Source: Candidatus Coatesiibacteriota bacterium (lineage in GTDB: Bacteria; JAFGND01). From it: a DNA stretch of 9,680 bases. The stretch covers positions 1 to 9,680 of the forward strand of contig JAFGND010000024.1 in the NCBI GenBank assembly GCA_016927185.1, written 5' to 3'. Positions 1 through 6,348 of the stretch are shown here, piece after piece; position 1 is the first letter of the stretch, and every line of letters begins with the position of its first letter. Below the pieces are notes generated by a model, which saw nothing but the letters and a program-made list of their open reading frames with translations, did not search any database and was not told the DNA's origin. The position numbers were made by a program, and so were the translations under genes.

Positions 1-122
1 ATAATTGACCACCAAACTGCATAAAGTAATGTATTAAAAATGTACAATATAGCAAACACTCTATCTTCTATATATCACTTCTTCAACTGCCCAAGCATCT
101 TTAAATAATAAAAAGTTTTATA
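1..122. other. left-edge intergenic stretch, no supported gene
   Basis: This stretch is very AT-rich. I see no gene, RNA or repeat that I can support. A 23-codon minus-strand frame (146 down to 75) ends in LGQLKK, but it would overlap the putative ferredoxin promoter and is too short to call. The 3' end of whatever gene lies to the left is not visible. Confidence 0.4.
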
Positions 123-128
123 TTGACA
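123..128 (+). promoter_or_regulatory. -35-like box upstream of ferredoxin
   Basis: A perfect TTGACA lies 63 bases before the ferredoxin ATG. No good -10 hexamer sits at 16-18 bases (the sequence there is pyrimidine-rich). A TATAAA at 157-162 is too far downstream for a standard spacer. The call rests on the -35 match and on the same box recurring in other gaps of this window. Confidence 0.3.
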
Positions 129-185
129 CAAAAAGTCTGGATTCATTCCTCTTCTTTATAAAAGACTTAGGAAAAGGAGTAGACA

Positions 186-353
186 ATGGCTTACAAGATT
201 TCAAATGAATGCGTTTCTTGTGGTACTTGCATTTCAGAATGTCCAGTAGAAGCAATTTCAGAGGGTGAACCGTATGTCATAGATCCAGATAAATGCACAG
301 ATTGTGGATCTTGTGCTGCAGTATGCCCTGTTGAAGCGATTTCACAGGCATAA
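186..353 (+). CDS. 2[4Fe-4S] ferredoxin (clostridial type)
   Basis: This 55-residue protein is a small soluble electron carrier. It has two CxxCxxCxxxCP motifs: Cys9, 12, 15, 19-Pro20 and Cys37, 40, 43, 47-Pro48. This is the internally duplicated pattern of bacterial 2[4Fe-4S] ferredoxins, and 55 residues is the usual length. Each half ends in the same PVEAIS, so the ancestral duplication is still visible. The ATG at 186 follows an AAGGAG ribosome site at 174-179 with six bases between, and no other start fits. Such ferredoxins pass low-potential electrons between cytoplasmic oxidoreductases and hydrogenases in anaerobes; the actual partner cannot be read from this window. The gene stands alone, followed by its own terminator, with fumarase genes downstream on the same strand. 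Confidence 0.96.
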   Translation: MAYKISNECVSCGTCISECPVEAISEGEPYVIDPDKCTDCGSCAAVCPVEAISQA

Positions 354-367
354 TTCAGAAGTAATTG

Positions 368-391
368 AAACCCGCTTAAGCGGGTTTTTTT
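368..391 (+). terminator. intrinsic terminator after ferredoxin
   Basis: A perfect 20-base palindrome (368-387) has arms AAACCCGCTT and AAGCGGGTTT and runs into seven T residues (385-391). It lies 15 bases after the ferredoxin stop. It separates ferredoxin from the fumarase genes, which must therefore use read-through or a promoter within the remaining 33 bases. Confidence 0.93.
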
Positions 392-424
392 ATTCAATTT
401 TGTTAAACTAGCGAGAGGAGGGAT

Positions 425-1297
425 ATGCAAAACGATCTAACAGCTCAAGTATTTGAGTTAATAAGAAGTGCATCAGTTGATTTATCACCTGATGTAGAAA
501 AAGCATTGATTGCTGCCAGAGATAAGGAAACCGAAGGAAGCACTGAAAGAGGAACATTCGATGTAATCCTTCAAAATAACAAGATGGCAAGAGACAATAA
601 TACTCCCATATGCCAGGATACAGGTACTTTGATTTTCTATATTGATATTCCCAGAAAAACAGATACTATGCCTATAGAAGAAGCAATCAAGGAAGCTGCC
701 AGACAGGCAACAAAAAACTTCCTGCTTCGACCTAATGCTGTTGATCCAATAACCCAAAAGAACACAAAAAATAATGTGGGAGAAAAAGCTCCATATATTC
801 ACTTTGAGCAATGGGATAAGGATTATTTCCGATACAAATTAATGCTGAAAGGTGGAGGAAGCGAGAATGTAGGAACACAATATACACTGCCAAATACGCC
901 ACTTAATGCAGGAAGAGATATAAACGGGATAAAAAAATGTGTTGTAGATGCAGTATTTCAGGCTCAGGGAAAAGGTTGTTCACCTGGTATTATTGGAATT
1001 GGGATTGGTGGAGACAGATGTGTCAGCTACTTGACTTCGAAAGAACAGTTTTTCAGGAAATTTGGTGAAAGAAGTCCGGATCCTGTATTAGCAGAAATGG
1101 AAATTGATCTGTATAATACCTTGAATAAACTTGGCATAGGACCAATGGGTTTCGGCGGGAAAACAACAGTTCTGGAAGTATTTGCAGCTAAAGCTTGCAG
1201 ACATCCTGCTTCTTTCTTTGTTTCCATATCATATATGTGCTGGGCTTGCAGACGTAAAACTATGATAATAAAGAATGGGGAGGTTCAATATGATTAA
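425..1297 (+). CDS. class I fumarate hydratase, alpha subunit (Fe-S dependent)
   Basis: This 290-residue protein matches the N-terminal (Fumerase) domain of class I fumarases, which carries the catalytic [4Fe-4S] cluster. With the beta subunit it hydrates fumarate to malate reversibly in the cytoplasm. Visible family motifs are ICQDTG (Cys63), GGGSENVG (143-150), GKGCSPGIIG (Cys185), GIGGDR (193-198) and MCWACRR near the C-terminus. By alignment with single-chain class I enzymes, Cys63, Cys185 and Cys272 are the likely cluster ligands. The length is normal for the split-subunit form. The ATG at 425 follows AGGAGGG (416-422) at unusually short spacing. The gene overlaps the beta subunit by 8 bases, implying coupled translation. 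L-tartrate dehydratase is a close relative and cannot be fully excluded from sequence alone. Confidence 0.93.
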   Translation: MQNDLTAQVFELIRSASVDLSPDVEKALIAARDKETEGSTERGTFDVILQNNKMARDNNTPICQDTGTLIFYIDIPRKTDTMPIEEAIKEAARQATKNFLLRPNAVDPITQKNTKNNVGEKAPYIHFEQWDKDYFRYKLMLKGGGSENVGTQYTLPNTPLNAGRDINGIKKCVVDAVFQAQGKGCSPGIIGIGIGGDRCVSYLTSKEQFFRKFGERSPDPVLAEMEIDLYNTLNKLGIGPMGFGGKTTVLEVFAAKACRHPASFFVSISYMCWACRRKTMIIKNGEVQYD

Positions 1298-1880
1298 ACT
1301 CACAACCCCAATTTCGGAAGAGGTTATAAGAAACCTCAAGGTAGGAGATATTTGTGCAATAACAGGCATAATCGTAACCGCTAGAGATGCAGGACATAAA
1401 TTGATGGTAGAGGAAAGACCTGGTTTCCTTGATGAATATCTTAATGGTGGAGTAATTTATCATTGCGGTCCAGTAGTGAAAAAAGAGGGAGAAAAGTGGT
1501 CTTTTGTCGCTGCAGGTCCCACAACTTCTGCAAGGGAAGAACCATATCAGGCCAAAGTTATTGAATCATATACAGTCAGGGGAGTTATTGGCAAGGGTGG
1601 AATGGGAGAGAAAACACTTGAAGCCTGCAAAAACTATGGTGCTGTTTATTTTCATGCTGTTGGTGGCTGTGGAACATTACTGGCAAAATCAGTTATTGAA
1701 GTAATCACCGTTTTCAAACTGGAGGAATTTGGTGCACCAGAAGCTTTCTGGGTATGCAAGGCAGTTGATTTTCCAGTTATCGTAACCATGGATTCTCATG
1801 GAAAAAGCATTCATGCAGATGTCAAGAAGGCAAGCAATGAAGTCTATACTAAAATAATGACAGAGCTTTCAGCAAAATAG
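1290..1880 (+). CDS. class I fumarate hydratase, beta subunit
   Basis: This 196-residue protein matches the C-terminal (Fumerase_C) domain of class I fumarases, which completes the active site formed with the alpha subunit. Motifs include TARDAGHK (30-37), HCGP (58-61), GPTTSAR (76-82), IGKGGMG (100-106), HAVGG (122-126), EFGAPEA (146-152) and TMDSHG (166-171). I chose the ATG at 1290, not the in-frame ATG at 1275, because GGGGAGG at 1277-1283 gives a six-base spacing to 1290 and would lie inside the gene otherwise. The start overlaps the alpha stop (ATGATTAA), typical of coupled translation and a 1:1 complex. A hairpin terminator follows 20 bases after the stop. L-tartrate dehydratase beta is the main alternative; the generic split fumarase is the safer call. 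Confidence 0.93.
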   Translation: MIKLTTPISEEVIRNLKVGDICAITGIIVTARDAGHKLMVEERPGFLDEYLNGGVIYHCGPVVKKEGEKWSFVAAGPTTSAREEPYQAKVIESYTVRGVIGKGGMGEKTLEACKNYGAVYFHAVGGCGTLLAKSVIEVITVFKLEEFGAPEAFWVCKAVDFPVIVTMDSHGKSIHADVKKASNEVYTKIMTELSAK

Positions 1881-1900
1881 TTTCAAAAGATTGATATTAT

Positions 1901-1935
1901 ATAAAGGCGTCCGGCATTATCTAGACGCCTTTATT
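1901..1935 (+). terminator. hairpin terminator after fumarase genes
   Basis: An 11-bp perfect stem pairs 1901-1911 (ATAAAGGCGTC) with 1924-1934 (GACGCCTTTAT) around a 12-base loop. It ends in a short T-rich tail (TTTATT) that partly belongs to the stem. It closes the fumarase transcript. Its right arm ends only 17 bases before the flippase start, and the loop holds CATTAT, a possible -10 for the next gene. Confidence 0.8.
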
Positions 1936-1951
1936 GCAGAATTGGAGTGCC

Positions 1952-3334
1952 TTGTTCAAGATAATAGTCAGATATGCACTTGGTCTTTACATAATAATGA
2001 TACTTAATGCATTAGTTAAACTCATTATAAGACCACTATTATCGCAGATGGGAGGAGACGAGCTACTAGGGGGATATGAATATTTCTTAAGCATTGCCTT
2101 GATTGGAAGCACTATTGTTTCATTTGGCGGCAAGAGAGCATGGGTTCAATGGGGCTCCAGAAAAGGAAATATAAAACAGCTTTATCTTAACCTTACAAAA
2201 TATCTATTAGTATTAGCTTCTGGCTCACTTATAGTTCTTCTTGCATCATATATATATGGAGTTACAAAATATATATTGATTGCCTGGTTCTCAGTTGGAG
2301 TTATATCAGAGACAATTGTACTTGCAGGAACAGCAATAGCAAAGAGCATTCTTAAACTCAAGTTTGAAGCCAGATTGCTTCTGATAAGACTGGGATTACT
2401 TCTTGTATCAATAATAGTCTACTGGCTCTATATTGATCATACCTTGCAAAACCTGTACATAACTCTTGGTACATATTACCTGGTTGTAGCACTAATTAGT
2501 TTCCTGATTTTCAAAATGATTTCACTGGAAAAAGAATCTACACAAAATAGTAATTTCAAATCATTCCTTAAATTCAGTGCCATTTTATGGATAATAGATC
2601 TTGCATCTGTCGCTCATACAGGACTGGACAGGATTGTACTGAAGAATTTCTTTGATATAGGAACACTTGGAAAATATGGAGTAATTCTCACTTTCCTGCT
2701 GGTAATTGAACAGCCGTGTTCCGTTATAAACGAAATAATACTCCCCTATTTCACAAAGAAAATCCCTGATCCAAAAGAATTCAGAAAACTGGCTTTTTTC
2801 AATATTTTCCTTTTCATGCTATTGGGTCAGATAATGATATTGCTATATCCCAGAATAGCACCTTTAGTTTTCAAGACAGATACTGAGAGCTTGAAATGGG
2901 TTTTGTTTATAGGCCTTGTGATGTATATATTAAAGGGATTTGAGCTTTTGCAGACAAATCTGACAATCTCAGCTGGATTTGTGGAAATAAACAGAAAAGC
3001 AATAATCTATTCAATAATGCTTTATATTCCAATACTGATGTTCGGTGTCATCTATTTTAAACTTGAAGGAACGGCATTAGCAAGACTTCTCTATTTCATG
3101 TTTTATATCATGATTCACTATTTTCTTGCCAGGAAGCATTTTGGGGAAATGTTGAGAAAAGGATTATTAGCAATATACGCAGGAGTACCCTTGAGTCTTT
3201 TAAGCTTTTATTTTTGTCAACAATATTCTGTTACCTATATTATATGGCTAATACCAGTAATAACATTTCTCACTGGTTACTATTACAAGATAATACCTGA
3301 CTATAAAACCTTAATGGATATTGCAAAGCAATAG
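1952..3334 (+). CDS. polysaccharide flippase-like membrane protein (Wzx/MOP superfamily)
   Basis: This 460-residue, strongly hydrophobic protein has about 12 predicted membrane segments and short charged loops. The N-terminal part (a long helix, then PLLSQMGGDELLGGYEYFLS) resembles the first two helices of Wzx/MOP exporters, where a G-x-x-x-x-G-x-Y pattern follows helix 1. The central LDRIVLKNFFDIGTLGKYGV also fits the second-half repeat of these transporters (D-x-x-x-L ... G-x-Y). Such proteins flip lipid-linked glycans across the inner membrane. The start is uncertain. TTG at 1952 has GGAG at 1944-1947; TTG at 1934 lies within the upstream terminator stem; ATG at 1997 would cut off part of helix 1. 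A weak promoter (TTGATA 1891-1896, CATTAT 1915-1920) may exist. The substrate cannot be inferred, and no other glycan gene is adjacent on this strand. Confidence 0.75.
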   Translation: MFKIIVRYALGLYIIMILNALVKLIIRPLLSQMGGDELLGGYEYFLSIALIGSTIVSFGGKRAWVQWGSRKGNIKQLYLNLTKYLLVLASGSLIVLLASYIYGVTKYILIAWFSVGVISETIVLAGTAIAKSILKLKFEARLLLIRLGLLLVSIIVYWLYIDHTLQNLYITLGTYYLVVALISFLIFKMISLEKESTQNSNFKSFLKFSAILWIIDLASVAHTGLDRIVLKNFFDIGTLGKYGVILTFLLVIEQPCSVINEIILPYFTKKIPDPKEFRKLAFFNIFLFMLLGQIMILLYPRIAPLVFKTDTESLKWVLFIGLVMYILKGFELLQTNLTISAGFVEINRKAIIYSIMLYIPILMFGVIYFKLEGTALARLLYFMFYIMIHYFLARKHFGEMLRKGLLAIYAGVPLSLLSFYFCQQYSVTYIIWLIPVITFLTGYYYKIIPDYKTLMDIAKQ

Positions 3335-3373
3335 TCAAGCAAAACTCTTGACTTTATAATAACACTATATAGT
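3332..3373 (+). promoter_or_regulatory. probable promoter of tRNA-His
   Basis: CTTGACT (3347-3353) supplies a -35, but the best -10 (TATAGT, 3368-3373) is only 14 bases away. A perfect TATAAT at 3355-3360 could instead pair with TAGTCA at 3332-3337 (17-base spacer, 4/6 match). Either would start transcription shortly before the tRNA. The pairing is ambiguous, but the region clearly has promoter-like composition. Confidence 0.45.
3334..3352. repeat. inverted repeat GTCAAG-N7-CTTGAC
   Basis: Six-base arms GTCAAG (3334-3339) and CTTGAC (3347-3352) flank seven bases. The right arm contains the -35 of the tRNA-His promoter, and the left arm overlaps the flippase stop codon. A closely similar sequence beginning TAGTCAAGCAA recurs at 6297-6318. 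It could be an operator or simply promoter sequence. Confidence 0.5.
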
Positions 3374-3389
3374 TTCTGCATCAATTCAT

Positions 3390-3464
3390 GGTGGGTGTAG
3401 TTCAGCGGTCTAGAGCACCAGACTGTGGATCTGGTTGTCGTCGGTTCAAATCCGATCACCCACC
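3390..3464 (+). tRNA. tRNA-His (anticodon GTG)
   Basis: The cloverleaf folds completely. The acceptor pairs 3391-3397 with 3457-3463, the D stem pairs 3400-3403 with 3413-3416, and the anticodon stem pairs 3418-3422 with 3430-3434. The anticodon GTG is at 3425-3427, and the T stem pairs 3440-3444 with 3452-3456 around TTCAAAT. An extra G at 3390 faces C73 at 3464, the G-1:C73 identity pair that HisRS requires, and here it is encoded in the gene. The next bases are CTG, so CCA is not encoded and must be added by nucleotidyltransferase. A short A6/T6 weak hairpin follows at about 3471-3485. Confidence 0.97.
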
Positions 3465-3773
3465 CTGTTCAAAAAACGCTTTTTTCGACCCTTCACAAAT
3501 GATATTTTGATTCTCGTTATTGGAAACCACCAAGGTAGTTATAGTACATTCCTACACTTTGATTCAGAGGGGATCATTGAATTCGAATTAAGTTTTTTAT
3601 ACCTTTAAGCTGAATCGTCAAAAACGGCTGAAACAAGCAATCCGTATTTTCTAATAATTCAATCCAGCATATCAAAGGCTATATAAAATTCTTGGAAATA
3701 CAAAACTTGACAAGATAGCTAAACTATCAAGGCTTTTCTCAAGTGAATTCTGAGGAGAAAGGATCGTACACTC
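3465..3773. other. 309-base gap before rex with broken coding-like fragments
   Basis: No intact gene is visible. Two plus-strand stretches read like protein but lack starts. An open frame from about 3465 to the stop at 3603-3605 contains VIGNHQGSYSTFLHFDSEG. A frame from 3658 to the TGA at 3751 reads NPAYQRLYKILGNTKLDKIA and onward, preceded by two in-frame stops at 3652-3657. They may be remnants of a decayed gene or chance. The gap also holds a TTGACA (3707) and a small inverted repeat ahead of rex. Confidence 0.4.
3707..3728 (+). promoter_or_regulatory. -35-like CTTGACA with adjacent small inverted repeat, upstream of rex
   Basis: TTGACA at 3707-3712 lies 67 bases before the rex start. 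Immediately after it is GATAG (3714-3718), five bases, then CTATC (3724-3728), a short dyad that could be an operator in a promoter spacer. No convincing -10 is seen, and the dyad does not match the known Rex operator pattern (TTGTGA/TCACAA-like arms). Confidence 0.3.
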
Positions 3774-4403
3774 TTGAAAAACAATGAAATTCCAGGTATT
3801 ATTATAAATAGATTTGCAGAATATCTTTGTTGCCTGGCAATTCATGAAGAAATAGGAGACTCAGTTTTCATTCAATCAAAGGATCTGGCAAGTGTCTGCA
3901 AAATCAAGGCTTCCCTTGTAAGGAAAGATCTATCAATTCTTGGTGAGTTGGGAACAAAAGGCAAAGGATATAATGTAAGAGAACTTAAATCATGTCTCAT
4001 TAAAATATTGAATCTTGATACTCCATCCGGTATTTTCCTGATTGGATTGGATTTCCTGGGAAGATATATCTTGAAACAAAAACTCCATTCCGGTTTCCTG
4101 AAGATAACCGCTGCGTTTGATAAACCAGAAAGAATAAATGAGAAAGAATTGAACGGGGTTCCAGTTTATTCAATTAGTCAGATGCTTGAGATTGCAGAGA
4201 ATTTAAAACCTCTTGTTGGAATAATTTGTGTGGATCTCCATGAATCTCAGCATGCTGCTGATTTAATGATAAAAGCTGGAATAAGGGGAATAATTACCTA
4301 TGTTGAATATCCCCTGGAATTGCCAGAAAATATTTTGTTGAAAAGAATTTCTCTCAGTTGTGAACTATCTAGCCTATCCTACAATCTAAAATTGATGAAA
4401 TAG
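3774..4403 (+). CDS. rex: Rex-family redox-sensing transcriptional regulator (divergent)
   Basis: This 209-residue protein has the Rex layout. A winged-helix DNA-binding domain (about 5-80) carries VRKDLSILGELG (49-60) and GKGYNV (63-68). A Rossmann NAD(H)-binding domain follows (about 85-185), and a C-terminal helix ends in LSSLSYNL, the domain-swapped dimer segment. Rex proteins repress fermentation and respiration genes until a high NADH/NAD+ ratio releases them from DNA. The length is normal. The start is TTG at 3774, the only in-frame start near the purine-rich AGGAGAAAGGA (3753-3763); the nearby ATG at 3784 is out of frame. The usual GAGNLG nucleotide-binding loop is GLDFLG here (91-96), so the central glycine is Asp. 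An Asp follows strand 2 (AAFD, Asp116) as in the family. NADH sensing could therefore be altered. The gene is convergent with the MORN lipoprotein, five bases apart. Confidence 0.85.
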   Translation: MKNNEIPGIIINRFAEYLCCLAIHEEIGDSVFIQSKDLASVCKIKASLVRKDLSILGELGTKGKGYNVRELKSCLIKILNLDTPSGIFLIGLDFLGRYILKQKLHSGFLKITAAFDKPERINEKELNGVPVYSISQMLEIAENLKPLVGIICVDLHESQHAADLMIKAGIRGIITYVEYPLELPENILLKRISLSCELSSLSYNLKLMK

Positions 4404-4408
4404 TTACC

Positions 4409-5182
4409 TTATCTTCTTGCCTGGTTGAACAATCTCCCTTTATCATCCCATTGTTTAATTGCAGTCATTTTCCCATGATCATATTCAGCTTCTTCTTTTA
4501 ATTTCCCGTTTTCATAATAAACGAACCATTTACCATGCTTGTTACCATCCTCATCGTATTGTGCTGTCCAGGAAAGCTGCTTGGGTGTATACCATTCTTT
4601 CCATTCTCCAACAGGTTTTCCATTCTTGTATTGACCTATCCTTGAGATAACTCCATCTTTAAACAATTGCTTGTGAACTCCATCAAATATATTATTTTTG
4701 TAAGTAAAGACCGATTTTGCACCTGATGGCCATATATGTGTCCATTCTCCATCCTTTTTCTCATTTTTGTACTGACCTTTGTGTTGTCCATCAGCTTTAT
4801 CTTCAAAGTATGGTCCCTCAAGTTTGTCTTCCTTATAACTAGCTTCTTTTATCAATTTGCCTTTTGTGTTATATTCCTTCAGAATACCATCTTTTTTATC
4901 ATCTTTATAATTTGCTTCAAGAATTTTTTGGTTGTTTGGTCCATAAACAACTGATAAGCCATTCCTCTTGCCCATTTTGTATTCGGTTTCCCCAATAACT
5001 CTTTTGCTGCTATCCATTTTTATCCATTTCCCGTCTCTTACAGAAGCTCCCTTCTCATCTTTCTTCAGCATCCCCTTATTTATATAACCATCAACAATCT
5101 GTTCAGCCTCTTTAGAATTCTCACAACTTATTAAAATTAAAGCACTTAAAATTACAAGAATGGATTTAAATCTATTGATCAT
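4409..5182 (-). CDS. MORN-repeat (YwqK-like) lipoprotein
   Basis: This 257-residue protein has a lipoprotein signal peptide (hydrophobic 8-19, lipobox LISC with Cys20). The rest is about eight MORN_2-type repeats from residue 50 onward. Repeat cores such as GKRNG, DKKDG, EDKLEG, EKKDGEW, NIFDG, GKPVGEW and GNKHGKWFVYYENGKL recur about every 23-24 residues. They form short beta-hairpins that stack into an elongated sheet. Proteins of this type are common surface lipoproteins of unproven function; some relatives are annotated as antitoxin-like, without support here. I start at the ATG at 5182 because AGGAGG lies at 5195-5190, seven bases upstream, and because this places the signal peptide at the N-terminus. 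A longer reading from 5245 would bury it. It is convergent with rex. Confidence 0.85.
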   Translation of the reverse strand: MINRFKSILVILSALILISCENSKEAEQIVDGYINKGMLKKDEKGASVRDGKWIKMDSSKRVIGETEYKMGKRNGLSVVYGPNNQKILEANYKDDKKDGILKEYNTKGKLIKEASYKEDKLEGPYFEDKADGQHKGQYKNEKKDGEWTHIWPSGAKSVFTYKNNIFDGVHKQLFKDGVISRIGQYKNGKPVGEWKEWYTPKQLSWTAQYDEDGNKHGKWFVYYENGKLKEEAEYDHGKMTAIKQWDDKGRLFNQARR

Positions 5183-5217
5183 TACCAAACCTCCTATTAA
5201 CTGACTCCTTAAAACTA

Positions 5218-5245
5218 AGTATTTAAAATAGATGGTCTTTGTCAA
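5218..5245 (-). promoter_or_regulatory. promoter of the MORN lipoprotein gene
   Basis: Read on the minus strand, CTTGACA has its TTGACA at 5245-5240. Sixteen bases on is AATACT (5223-5218), a 4/6 match to TATAAT. Transcription would begin near 5211, giving a leader of roughly 30 bases that includes the AGGAGG ribosome site. Confidence 0.55.
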
Positions 5246-5316
5246 GAAGATATAGTTTTTTAAGTAAAATTCTTCTTAAATCATAATGATTAAAGAGCAA
5301 GTAGTTTATTGGATAC

Positions 5317-6267
5317 TTATTGAATTGTTTTTCTGAAGAACTTAGGCAAAATTCTGTTAGGATGTCCTCCCCATGTTCTGAAATTATGCCCATAACCTTT
5401 CAGAAAAACATGCTTGAATCTTATATTGTTGCTGGCTAGATATCTCTCCATCTTCAGGCATGAACCGTACATATCTTCTCCAGTGCCAACATCGAAAAAA
5501 ATCCCCCTGAATGTCCTAAGGATTTCGATATTTTCCCTGGTTTGCATTCTTGGAAAAAACCCTGAGCTTGAACCAACATAATCAAATAACTCTGGTCTCT
5601 GGATTGCAATTCTCCATGCACTATGACCACCATTACATAATCCTGTAACCATTCTTACTTTATTTGAGGCAAAATTGCCATCTATATAAGGTATGAGCTC
5701 GTTGCAAATAACATCTCCCCATTTTGAGCGACCTTCATTGTGGAAATAGCCTACTTTAGCTCTATCAGGAGATACAAGTATCAAATCAATAGTTGATCCA
5801 AGGGAAGACAGGAAATCCTCAGTTAATTCAGCATGCGCTGATGCAACACCCCTTCTGTCGGTTACCCAATTATCAAGATATCCTTTATCGCCACCATGAA
5901 AAAAATAACAGGTTGGAAAGCTTTTTCCCTCAGAGACTTTTCTTTGATAATCCTCAGGCAAATATACATTAAAAAGAAGTTTTCTTCCAAGAATAACAGA
6001 ATTAAGTGATAACCTTCTTACTTCCCCTTTCAATTTCCAATTCCTTGGGGCTGATGGATATATATTATCAACCGCTTTTTTCCCCTGCAAATTTTTTCTT
6101 GAATTGTCAGGAATAGGTTCTCTTAATTTTATGTCTGAAATTTTTATTGTTTCCGAAGTATTGATTAGGTATCTCTCTGAAAAAATACCTGATAAATAAG
6201 AAATTACCATGATAATTGAGATTATTGAAATATAAATAGCTATCCTGCTTTTTGCAACATTAATCAT
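5317..6267 (-). CDS. membrane-anchored esterase D-like alpha/beta hydrolase with Cys nucleophile
   Basis: This 316-residue protein has one hydrophobic anchor (about 9-29) followed by a linker and an alpha/beta-hydrolase domain of the esterase D/putative esterase family (PF00756-like). The N-terminal strands VILGRKLLFNVYLPEDY, the oxyanion motif FHGG (123-126) and WGDVICNELIPYID (183-196) are typical. The nucleophile elbow reads GLCNGG (209-214) where the family has GxSxGG, so Cys211 replaces Ser; the codon is TGT, one base from AGT. Asp265 (GTGEDMYG) and His294 (GYGHNF) complete a likely triad. Dienelactone hydrolase shows that Cys can serve as nucleophile in this fold. The protein probably faces the periplasm and might deacylate a glycan or other ester; the substrate is unknown. 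The ATG at 6267 has only a weak AGG upstream. It is divergent from the glycosyltransferase gene. Confidence 0.8.
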   Translation of the reverse strand: MINVAKSRIAIYISIISIIMVISYLSGIFSERYLINTSETIKISDIKLREPIPDNSRKNLQGKKAVDNIYPSAPRNWKLKGEVRRLSLNSVILGRKLLFNVYLPEDYQRKVSEGKSFPTCYFFHGGDKGYLDNWVTDRRGVASAHAELTEDFLSSLGSTIDLILVSPDRAKVGYFHNEGRSKWGDVICNELIPYIDGNFASNKVRMVTGLCNGGHSAWRIAIQRPELFDYVGSSSGFFPRMQTRENIEILRTFRGIFFDVGTGEDMYGSCLKMERYLASNNIRFKHVFLKGYGHNFRTWGGHPNRILPKFFRKTIQ

Positions 6268-6296
6268 TATACTTTGCCTAATCTTATATAGAAATT

Positions 6297-6319
6297 AGTC
6301 AAGCAAGAAGTGCTTGACA
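6297..6319. promoter_or_regulatory. symmetric divergent promoter element (inverted repeat with back-to-back -35 boxes)
   Basis: Perfect 8-base arms GTCAAGCA (6298-6305) and TGCTTGAC (6311-6318) flank AGAAG. The right arm gives TTGACA (6314-6319) facing the glycosyltransferase, and the left arm gives TTGACT on the minus strand (6302-6297) facing the esterase. Clear -10 boxes at standard spacing are missing on both sides. It may be a shared divergent promoter, an operator, or both. Confidence 0.5.
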
Positions 6320-6348
6320 TAATAGTTTGTAATAGGCAGTTTTCTTTC

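Noticed and set aside
75-146. 23-codon minus-strand ORF ending LGQLKK, with AGAGGA directly before its ATG
   Set aside because: Very short, ribosome site touching the ATG, overlaps the likely ferredoxin promoter, no recognisable family.
400-407. TTGTTAAA upstream of fumarase alpha as a Rex operator
   Set aside because: It is only one half-site; the matching inverted arm is absent within the expected spacing.
485-811. Minus-strand 108-residue ORF and other long frames inside the fumarase, MORN and lipoprotein genes
   Set aside because: They are shadows of well-supported genes with clear family motifs on the other frame or strand and have no ribosome sites.
5182-5245. Longer N-terminus for the MORN lipoprotein starting at 5245
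   Set aside because: It would put the lipoprotein signal peptide internally, leave AGGAGG inside the gene and overlap the promoter.
5266-5296. Terminator for the esterase gene at the AT-rich dyads around TTAAG...CTTAA and AATCATAATGATT
   Set aside because: Stems are short and purely AT, and no T-run follows on the minus strand.
6310-6348. GTG start at 6310 for the glycosyltransferase
   Set aside because: It overlaps the CTTGACA -35 box and inverted repeat; ATG at 6349 gives a normal N-terminus before helix 1.
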